Shown: positions 57,921 through 64,000 of the stretch, piece after piece
Position numbering within the stretch: position 1 is the stretch's first letter
How the letters are laid out: every line of letters begins with the position of its first letter
Source: Nonomuraea aurantiaca
Lineage (GTDB): Bacteria; Actinomycetota; Actinomycetes; Streptosporangiales; Streptosporangiaceae
Assembly (NCBI RefSeq): GCF_020215705.1
Contig: NZ_JAIWNB010000001.1
Location: 682,001 to 746,000 of the forward strand
DNA length: 64,000 nucleotides
Direction: 5' to 3'
Translations under genes and position numbers: made by a program
Notes under the pieces: generated by a model
The model's database searches: none
The model's input: only the letters and a program-made list of their open reading frames with translations
Told to the model about the DNA's origin: nothing

Positions 57921-59561
57921 ATGGAGCCCCCAGTCCGTCTCGCCAGCACGGGCACGATCACCCACGGCGTGTCAGTGGGGGAGGTGCTCGGCGTATCGAC
58001 CCTTGCGGACGCCCGCCTGATAGCGGGGGAGAGCGGGCTGGGCCGCATCGTGCAGCGCCTCAACGTCATGGAGGTGCCGGACATCCTGGCCTGGGTCAAG
58101 CCGCACGAGCTGCTGCTGACCACCGGCTACCCGCTGCGCAACACCCCCCAGTCGCTCGGCCGCCTGGTGGCCGACCTTGACGAGCGCAAATTGGCGGCCC
58201 TGGCGATCAAGCTCGGCAGATACGTGGACAAACTGCCCGACGAGATGGTCGAGCAGGCCGACCGGCTCGGGTTCCCGCTCATCCTGCTGCCGAACGACGT
58301 CGGCTTCGACGACATCCTGAACCAGGTGCTGACCGACATCCTCAACCGCCAGGCCGCCGTGCTCGCCCGCGCCGAGGAGGCGCACCGGGCGCTGGTCCAG
58401 GTGGTGCTGGCCGGCGGCGGCCTGGACGAGGTGACCGCCGAGGTGGCCGCGCTGCTCGACGTGGCGGTGGCGGCGGTGGACGGCGGCGGGCGGGTGCTCG
58501 CCACCGCCGGGCCGCCCGACCACGTGACCCTCCTGTGGGAGTCGATCGCGCACGAGGGGCCGCCGCTCGTCCCCGCCTCGGGCCGCACTCCTTCCGGCGG
58601 GCCCGCTTCCGGTACGGCGGGCCGCACGCGCGCGTTCGCCTCCGTTCCCGTCCTCGCGGGCGGACACCACCACGGCCGCATCGTCGCCTACAGCCCGGCG
58701 GGGACGCTCCGTGACAGCGACGTCGGCATATTGGAGCGCGCCGCGACCGTCGCTGCCCTCGTCGTCACCAGGCAGGAGGCGGTCAACGCCGTCGAGAGCA
58801 AGTACCGGGCCGACTTCTTACGCGACGTGCTCACCGGCCGGGCGGGCACGGCCGAGCGCGTCACGGCGCGGGCCAGGGCGTTCGGCTGGGATCTGGAACG
58901 GCCCGTCACCGTGCTGGTCGCCGAACTCGACCCGGACGGCGACGAGCGCGCCACCCAGGACCGCCTGGTCGCCTGCTGGGTCGCGGCGATGCGCCGCCAC
59001 GATCCCCAGGGCGCGGTCGCCGGCTTCTCGCACGAGGTGGTGGCCGTGCTGGACGCCACGGTGGACGCCGCCAGGGTGGCCAAGGACGCCGCCTCCGCCT
59101 TCGCCGACGTGCCGCCCGCCACGTTCTCGACCGGCACCTCCCGCCCGTCGCCCGGCGCCGACCTGCTGCCGGAGGCGTACTCGCAGGCCCTGAAGGCGGC
59201 CCGCGTCGGCCGCCAGCTCCACGGCCCCGGCGCGGTGGCCCACTTCGACCAGCTGGGCGTGTATCGGCTGCTGTCGCTGGTCAACGACACGGAGGAACTG
59301 CACGCGTTCGTCCGCGAGACGCTGGGCCCGCTGGCCCTCGACAACGACGCCGAGAACTCCGACCTGCGCAGGACCCTGCAGGTGCTCCTGGAGACGAACC
59401 TCAACGTGGCGGAGACGGCCAGGCGGCTGCACTTCCACTACAACACGCTGCGCTACCGCATCGGCAAGCTGGAGCGCCTGCTCGGCAACTTCACCGACGA
59501 CCCCCACCTGCGCCTCAACCTGACCCTGGCCCTGCACGTGCTGCGCATGCGGGGCATCTAG
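57921..59561 (+). CDS. pucR: PucR-family transcriptional regulator
   Basis: A 546-residue protein from the ATG at 57921. The N-terminal PucR domain (about 15-130) has SVGEVLGVSTLADARLIAGE and PHELLLTTGYPLRNTPQSLG. A GGDEF-like central domain follows. The C-terminal helix-turn-helix is LLETNLNVAETARRLHFHYN followed by TLRYRIGKLERLLG. PucR proteins activate purine degradation genes in the presence of allantoin or other intermediates. It is divergent from the allHFG-like operon and precedes the permease and xanthine dehydrogenase genes, so it probably controls both sides. Confidence 0.93.
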   Translation: MEPPVRLASTGTITHGVSVGEVLGVSTLADARLIAGESGLGRIVQRLNVMEVPDILAWVKPHELLLTTGYPLRNTPQSLGRLVADLDERKLAALAIKLGRYVDKLPDEMVEQADRLGFPLILLPNDVGFDDILNQVLTDILNRQAAVLARAEEAHRALVQVVLAGGGLDEVTAEVAALLDVAVAAVDGGGRVLATAGPPDHVTLLWESIAHEGPPLVPASGRTPSGGPASGTAGRTRAFASVPVLAGGHHHGRIVAYSPAGTLRDSDVGILERAATVAALVVTRQEAVNAVESKYRADFLRDVLTGRAGTAERVTARARAFGWDLERPVTVLVAELDPDGDERATQDRLVACWVAAMRRHDPQGAVAGFSHEVVAVLDATVDAARVAKDAASAFADVPPATFSTGTSRPSPGADLLPEAYSQALKAARVGRQLHGPGAVAHFDQLGVYRLLSLVNDTEELHAFVRETLGPLALDNDAENSDLRRTLQVLLETNLNVAETARRLHFHYNTLRYRIGKLERLLGNFTDDPHLRLNLTLALHVLRMRGI

Positions 59562-59566
59562 GCTGA

Positions 59567-59776
59567 GTGGTCGTGGACTTCGAACTGCGCTCCGACTTCA
59601 TCCCGCTGTGTGACCTGCTGAAGTACTGCGGGGTCACGGAGACGGGCGGCATGGCCAAACACCTGATCGCCGAGGGGCTGGTGTCGGTGGACGGGGAGGT
59701 GGAGCTCCGGAAGACGTGCAAGATCCGGACGGGGCAGGTGGTGACGGGGGAGGGGTTCTCGATCCGGGTGCACTGA
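59567..59776 (+). CDS. S4-domain RNA-binding protein (YbcJ-like)
   Basis: A 69-residue protein. The S4 fold is LCDLLKYCGVTETGGMAKHL, then IAEGLVSVDGEVELRKTCKIRTGQVV (in parts: IAEGLVSVDGEVELR, KTCKIRTGQVV). The sequence is complete for a YbcJ-type stand-alone S4 protein. It is 5 bp after the pucR stop and may be read through from it. GTG codons at 59567 and 59573 are both possible. RNA binding is expected; the target is unknown. Confidence 0.88.
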   Translation: MVVDFELRSDFIPLCDLLKYCGVTETGGMAKHLIAEGLVSVDGEVELRKTCKIRTGQVVTGEGFSIRVH

Positions 59777-59997
59777 GGTCCCGCGACCGCACTGGAACTG
59801 ACCGCTCACCGGAACCCCCCGAAGGTAGTGCGCAACCACTCCTCTGGTCAGGAAAGCGAATTTGGCAGATCATGCCCGTGTACGAGCACGCCTACGGGCC
59901 TAATGTGCCCGCAACGGCAGCACGAATCTCGAGCGGGATGCGGAAGGAGCCTGCGGGGCGGCACTGGAAGCGGCAGCCCGGGTGAAGAGGGGCTCAC

Positions 59998-61368
59998 ATG
60001 GTTTTCGGTTGGACCAAACACGGCGACGGCAAGCATCTGGCTCCCGGAGAGGTCGTCAGGCCCGACGAGCGGCTGACCTGGCCGCGCATGATCGGGTTCG
60101 GCGCGCAGCATGTGATCGCGATGTTCGGCGCGACGTTCGTGTTCCCGCTGGTGATGGGGCTGAGCCCCAATGTCGCGATCATGATGTCCGGCGTGGCCAC
60201 GATCATGTTCCTGCTGATCGTGAAGGGCAAGATCCCCAGCTACCTGGGCACCAGCGCGTCGTTCGTGGGCGGTGTGCTGGCCATCAGGGCGGTGTTCGGC
60301 GGTGACACCCCCGGCGCCGATGCCATCGTGACCGGCGCGATCCTGGTCGTCGGGTTCGTGCTCGCGCTGGCCGGGCTCGCGGTGCACTTTCTCGGTGTGC
60401 AGATCATCCACCGGATCTTCCCGCCGATCGTCACCGGCGCGGTGGTCATGCTGATCGGGTTCGGGCTGGCCTACGTGGTGGCGGACGTCTACTGGCCGAA
60501 GGACCAGTGGATGGCGTTGATCACGATGCTGGTGACGTTCGTGATCGTGGTGGCGTTCAAGGGGTTCATCGGGCGTATCGGCATCCTGCTCGGCCTGATC
60601 GTCGGCTACGCGCTGTCCTGGGTGGCCGACCGGCTCTTCGGCCAGGTCCCTGCCTACACCGACGGCGCGCTCAAGATCGCCCCGCATCTACGCGTCGACT
60701 TCTCCAAGCTGGAGGCGGCGCCATGGTTCGGCCTGCCGCCGTTTCATCTGCCAGACTTCAAGGTCTCGGCCGTGCTGCTCGTGCTGCCCGCGGTGATCGC
60801 GCTGATCGCGGAGAACATCGGTCACGTCAAGGCCGTGGGAGAGATGACGCGTACCGACGTCGATCCCTACATCGGCCGCGCCATCGCCGCCGACGGCCTG
60901 GCCACCGTGGTGACCAGCGCCGTCGGCGGCTCGCCCACCACCACCTACGCCGAGAACATCGGGGTCATGGCCGCCACCAAGGTCTACTCCACCGCCGCCT
61001 ACTACATCGCCGCCCTCATCGCCATCCTGTTCGGGCTCAGCCCGAAGTTCGGCGCGCTGGTCTCCGCCACTCCGGAAGGCGTTCTGGGCGGCGTGACCGT
61101 CATCCTGTACGGCATGATCGGCCTGCTCGGCGCCAAGATCTGGATCGAGAACCGGGTGAACTTCGCCGACCCGGTCAACATGGTCCCCATCGGGGCGGGC
61201 ATCATCCTGGCGATCGGACCGGTGAAGCAATTGATCAGCGGCGACTTCCGGCTGGAGGGCATCGCGTTCGGCACGATCGTCGTGGTGGGCGGCTACCACC
61301 TGCTGCGCGTCATCGCCGGGCGGCCCGCCGAAGCGGCCGCCACAGACAGGGGGAGCGACGCCGGGTGA
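59998..61368 (+). CDS. NCS2-family nucleobase (xanthine/uric acid/uracil) permease
   Basis: A 456-residue protein from the ATG at 59998 with GAAGAGGGG upstream. It has the UraA-like fold with 14 helices. Typical blocks are GFGAQHVIAMFGATFVFPLV, AENIGHVKAVGEMT (substrate-binding Glu) and GGSPTTTYAENIGVMAATKV. It imports a purine or pyrimidine base with protons. Position directly before xanthine dehydrogenase genes points to xanthine, hypoxanthine or urate. The stop overlaps the next GTG by 4 nt. Confidence 0.92.
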   Translation: MVFGWTKHGDGKHLAPGEVVRPDERLTWPRMIGFGAQHVIAMFGATFVFPLVMGLSPNVAIMMSGVATIMFLLIVKGKIPSYLGTSASFVGGVLAIRAVFGGDTPGADAIVTGAILVVGFVLALAGLAVHFLGVQIIHRIFPPIVTGAVVMLIGFGLAYVVADVYWPKDQWMALITMLVTFVIVVAFKGFIGRIGILLGLIVGYALSWVADRLFGQVPAYTDGALKIAPHLRVDFSKLEAAPWFGLPPFHLPDFKVSAVLLVLPAVIALIAENIGHVKAVGEMTRTDVDPYIGRAIAADGLATVVTSAVGGSPTTTYAENIGVMAATKVYSTAAYYIAALIAILFGLSPKFGALVSATPEGVLGGVTVILYGMIGLLGAKIWIENRVNFADPVNMVPIGAGIILAIGPVKQLISGDFRLEGIAFGTIVVVGGYHLLRVIAGRPAEAAATDRGSDAG

Positions 61369-62261
61369 AACCGCCGCCCTTCGAACACCACGCGCCGCGC
61401 GACCTCGGCGAGGCCCTGGACGTCCTCGCCGAGGTGGGCCCGCGCGGCAAGGTGCTCGCGGGCGGCCAGAGCCTGATCCCCATGCTCAACATGCGACTGG
61501 CGGCGCCCGAGCACCTGGTCGACATCAACCGCGTCGAGTCGCTGGCCACCCTCGACCTCGCCCCCGAAGGCGTCACCGTGGGCGCGCTGGCCAGGCACGC
61601 CCAGGTGGAGCGGCTGGCCGGGCATCCGCTGCTGCGCCAGGCGCTCCGGCTGGTCGCCCACCCGGTGATCCGCAACAGGGGCACCGTGGTGGGCAGCCTG
61701 GTGCACGCCGACCCGGCCGCCGAGCTGCCCGCCGTGCTGGCGCTGCTCGGCGGGTCGGTACGGCTGGCCCGGCTGGACGCCGCGGAGGGCGTGGTGAGCC
61801 GGGAGGTGACGGCCGCCGACTTCTTCGTCGGGTCGATGGAGTCGGCCGTCCAGCCCGGCGAACTCGCCGTTTCCGCATATTTCCCGACACCGCCGGAACG
61901 GTCGGGTACGGCGTTCCGCGAGGTGGCCAGGAGGCACGGCGACTACGCCCTGGCCGGAGTGTGCGCGGTGGTCACGCTGGACGACGACCTGCGCATCACC
62001 GCCGCCCGGGTGGCCTGCGTCAGCGTCGGCCCCGTGCCGGTGGTCGTGGACGTGGGCGGGTTGTGCGAGCGCCGTCCCGCCTCCAGCGTCGACTGGGCGG
62101 GTGTGGCGCGGGCCGTACGGGAGGTGACCGAGCCGGACGACGACATCCACGCGAGCGCCGCGTACCGCCTGCATCTGGTCGGCGTCCTCGCCGAGCGGGC
62201 GCTGAAGGACGCGGCCCGTGATGCGGCGGGACCGTGGGGTAGCAGCTCAGCAGGTACGTGA
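61365..62261 (+). CDS. Xanthine dehydrogenase FAD-binding subunit
   Basis: A 298-residue protein from the GTG at 61365, coupled to the permease gene. FAD is bound by VLAGGQSLIPMLNMRLAAPE and NRGTVVGSLVHADPAAELPA, as in CoxM/XdhB-type subunits of the molybdenum hydroxylases. The C-terminal CO-dehydrogenase FAD domain contains VARRHGDYALAGVCAVV. It passes electrons from the 2Fe-2S centres to an acceptor such as NAD. Confidence 0.92.
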   Translation: MKPPPFEHHAPRDLGEALDVLAEVGPRGKVLAGGQSLIPMLNMRLAAPEHLVDINRVESLATLDLAPEGVTVGALARHAQVERLAGHPLLRQALRLVAHPVIRNRGTVVGSLVHADPAAELPAVLALLGGSVRLARLDAAEGVVSREVTAADFFVGSMESAVQPGELAVSAYFPTPPERSGTAFREVARRHGDYALAGVCAVVTLDDDLRITAARVACVSVGPVPVVVDVGGLCERRPASSVDWAGVARAVREVTEPDDDIHASAAYRLHLVGVLAERALKDAARDAAGPWGSSSAGT

Positions 62262-62755
62262 GGGAGGCCGGATTGGAGCGCGAGCGCGAGATCACGCTGG
62301 TGGTGAACGGAGCCGCGCGGCGGGTGCGGGTGCCCGGCCGGCGGCTGCTGTCCGACTGCCTGCGCCACGACCTCGGGCTGACCGGCACGCACGTCGGGTG
62401 CGAGCACGGCGTGTGCGGCTGCTGCACGGTACTGCTGGACGGCGAGCCGGTGCGGTCGTGCCTGACGTTCGCGGTGACCGTCGACGGGAGCGAGATCACC
62501 ACGGTGGAGGGGCTGGCCGGGGCGGACGGCATGTCGGCGGTGCAGCGGGCGTTCGCGGAGTGCCATGGGCTGCAGTGCGGCTTCTGCACGCCGGGCTTCC
62601 TGTGTACGGTGACCGCGCTGCTGCGCGACAACCCGGCGCCCACCGACGAGGAGGTGGCCGACGGCATCTCCGGCAACCTGTGCCGCTGCACCGGCTACCA
62701 GAACATCGTGAAGGCCGTCCACCGGGCGGCGGAGCTGATCGCCGAGGAGACCTAG
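62258..62755 (+). CDS. Xanthine dehydrogenase 2Fe-2S subunit
   Basis: A 165-residue protein from the GTG at 62258, overlapping the FAD subunit stop by 4 nt. The plant-type 2Fe-2S cluster is GCEHGVCGCCTVLLDGEPVRSC, cut here to GCEHGVCGCCTVLLDGEP, and a second cluster in the helical domain is QCGFCTPGF plus CRCTGYQNI. This is complete. It connects the Mo centre with FAD. Confidence 0.94.
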   Translation: MREAGLEREREITLVVNGAARRVRVPGRRLLSDCLRHDLGLTGTHVGCEHGVCGCCTVLLDGEPVRSCLTFAVTVDGSEITTVEGLAGADGMSAVQRAFAECHGLQCGFCTPGFLCTVTALLRDNPAPTDEEVADGISGNLCRCTGYQNIVKAVHRAAELIAEET

Positions 62756-62757
62756 GG

Positions 62758-64000
62758 ATGACCACCAGGCTGTTCGGGGAGCCGGTCCAGCGCCGGGAGG
62801 ACCCCAGGCTGCTCACCGGCGGGGGCCGCTACCTCGACGACCTGGGCTCCGGCGCGCTGGCCGCGGCGTTCGTGCGCTCGCCGCACGCCCACGCCCGCGT
62901 CCGCGACGTCGACGTGAGCGCCGCGCTCGACGTGGACGGCCTGGTCGCCATCTACACCTGGGAGGACCTCCCTGAGCGCGTGGGCCGGCCCCTGCCCTTG
63001 CTGATCCCGCATCCCGCGCTCACCCACGGCCGCACCGCCTACCCCCTGGCCAGGGACGTCGTCCGGCACGTGGGCGAGCCCGTGGTGATGGTCGTGGCCA
63101 GGGACCGCTACCTCGCCGAGGACGCCTGCGCGTTGATCGAGGTCGACTACGAGCCGCTCAAGCCGGTGGTGGGCATCGAGGAGGCGGTCCAGGGCGCGCA
63201 GCTCGTCCATGAGGACGTACCGGGCAATGTGGGCGCCCACCTGGTGCAGGAGGTGCCGAACGAGGCCGGCCGGAGCGCCCGTGAGGCCATCGAGGCGTCG
63301 CCGCACACGCTGAGCTTCCGGCTCGACATCGAGCGCAGCGCGAGCATGCCGCTGGAGGGCCGCGGCGTGTACGCCCGGTGGGACGGCTCCGACCTGCGCG
63401 TCTACACCAGCACGCAGACCTCGACCAGCGTCCGCATGGCCGTCGCCGCGGCCCTGAGGCTGCCCCTGCCGCACGTCGAGGTGATCGCGCCCGACGTGGG
63501 CGGCGGGTTCGGGGTGAAGATCGTGCACCCGTGGCCGGAGGAGATCCTGGTGCCGTGGGCGGCGATGCGGCTCGGCCAGGAGGTCAAGTGGACCGAGGAC
63601 CGGCGTGAGCACTTCATCTCCTCCGCCCACGAACGGGGCCAGGTGCAGCACGTCAGGGTCGGCTTCGACGACGACGGGGTGGTCAACGGGCTGGACGTGA
63701 CGATCCTGCATGATCACGGCGCCTATACGCCGTACGGGATCATCGTCCCGATCATCACCTCGACGCAGCTGCTCGGGCCGTACCGGATCGGGGCCTACCG
63801 GGTCGAGTTCTCCGCCGTCTACACCAACACCGTGCAGGTCACCCCGTACCGGGGCGCGGGACGGCCGCAGGCCGTGTTCTGCATGGAGCGGACGATGGAC
63901 AAGATCGCCCGCTACCTGGGCAAGGACCGCACCGAGGTGCGCGCGGCGAACTTCATCCGGCCCGACGAGTTCCCCTACGACCAGGGCCTGATCTTCCAGG
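62758..64000 (+). CDS. Xanthine dehydrogenase-type molybdopterin subunit, 3' end off window
   Basis: The ATG at 62758 follows the 2Fe-2S subunit stop by 2 nt. The 414 codons seen cover the N-terminal aldehyde-oxidase hammerhead domain (EDPRLLTGGGRYLDDL, FVRSPHAHARVRDVD) and the start of the Mo-binding domain (IAPDVGGGFGVKIVHPWPEE, VQVTPYRGAGRPQAV). The C-terminal half with the active-site Glu is outside the window. Order FAD-FeS-Mo and the adjacent purine permease support xanthine dehydrogenase; other molybdenum hydroxylases such as CO- or quinoline-type enzymes cannot be excluded from this part alone. Confidence 0.9.
   Translation, partial: MTTRLFGEPVQRREDPRLLTGGGRYLDDLGSGALAAAFVRSPHAHARVRDVDVSAALDVDGLVAIYTWEDLPERVGRPLPLLIPHPALTHGRTAYPLARDVVRHVGEPVVMVVARDRYLAEDACALIEVDYEPLKPVVGIEEAVQGAQLVHEDVPGNVGAHLVQEVPNEAGRSAREAIEASPHTLSFRLDIERSASMPLEGRGVYARWDGSDLRVYTSTQTSTSVRMAVAAALRLPLPHVEVIAPDVGGGFGVKIVHPWPEEILVPWAAMRLGQEVKWTEDRREHFISSAHERGQVQHVRVGFDDDGVVNGLDVTILHDHGAYTPYGIIVPIITSTQLLGPYRIGAYRVEFSAVYTNTVQVTPYRGAGRPQAVFCMERTMDKIARYLGKDRTEVRAANFIRPDEFPYDQGLIFQ

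Overview
The window is high-GC DNA from an actinomycete. The evidence is a WhiB regulator, an XRE/DUF5753 regulator with a DUF397 partner, DUF1707 and mycothiol-dependent-enzyme-like proteins, a PASTA-less receptor Ser/Thr kinase, frequent GTG/TTG starts, and many 4-nt ATGA/GTGA gene overlaps. Overall it looks like a Streptosporangiaceae-type chromosome (Nonomuraea-like; this is inference, no marker gene is present). Most of the window is ordinary chromosomal arm or core-adjacent content. There is no CRISPR array, tRNA, rRNA, prophage or large biosynthetic cluster.

Layout, left to right. 1-6.8 kb: a two-domain acyl-CoA dehydrogenase cut by the window edge, a secreted dirigent/allene-oxide-cyclase-like barrel protein, a cobalt-type nitrile hydratase operon (beta, alpha, accessory), a TPR protein and an aldehyde dehydrogenase. 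6.9-9.3 kb: a MaoC-like operon containing a truncated hydratase, then a scar made of a broken SigE-type sigma gene, the tail of a second gene and the tail of an IS transposase. 9.3-16.3 kb: PgeF, an ATP-dependent DNA ligase coupled to a RibD-like reductase, GlgX and OsmC. 16.4-21.9 kb: an ECF sigma factor with an MDMPI-fold partner, an ankyrin/HEAT protein, a DUF1707 protein, an NTF2-like protein divergent from a TetR regulator, and a methyltransferase. 21.9-25.5 kb: an assimilatory sulfur operon (sulfite reductase, small zinc ribbon, CysH, sirohydrochlorin chelatase) preceded by a 22-codon leader peptide with tandem Cys codons. 25.5-29.9 kb: small membrane proteins, a decayed kinase gene, and a ZTP (pfl) riboswitch in front of glyA. 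29.9-32.9 kb: a deacetylase/serine hydrolase pair with decayed iclR and oligopeptide ABC ATPase genes. 33-37.9 kb: a CHRD-CHRD-DUF3455 exported protein, an ECF sigma/anti-sigma pair, rsgA and a phosphoribosyltransferase. 38-41.5 kb: an ATPase-domain protein, XRE regulator and DUF397 protein with a shared palindromic site, WhiB, and a sucrase/ferredoxin-like protein behind a near-consensus iron box. 41.5-54 kb: TetR-GlpD-FAD oxidase module, TPR, metallophosphoesterase, family A DNA polymerase-like protein, MFS transporter, MOSC protein and a repeat-rich receptor kinase. 54-64 kb: a purine/oxamate catabolism region with a DUF1116/FdrA/DUF2877 operon (oxamate carbamoyltransferase-type), a divergent PucR regulator, an NCS2 nucleobase permease and the three subunits of a xanthine-dehydrogenase-type enzyme, running off the right edge.

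The most coherent multi-gene systems are the nitrile hydratase operon, the leader-controlled sulfur operon and the PucR-flanked purine catabolism region. The least expected structural signal is a set of short degenerate tandem arrays in intergenic gaps whose repeat unit includes the stop-codon region of the neighbouring gene (17.9, 45.2, 48.9 and 50.5 kb, and less clearly 37.9 kb). The best candidate regulatory discovery is a palindrome with core TGCACGTGCA found both in front of the XRE regulator gene and in front of the adjacent DUF397 gene.
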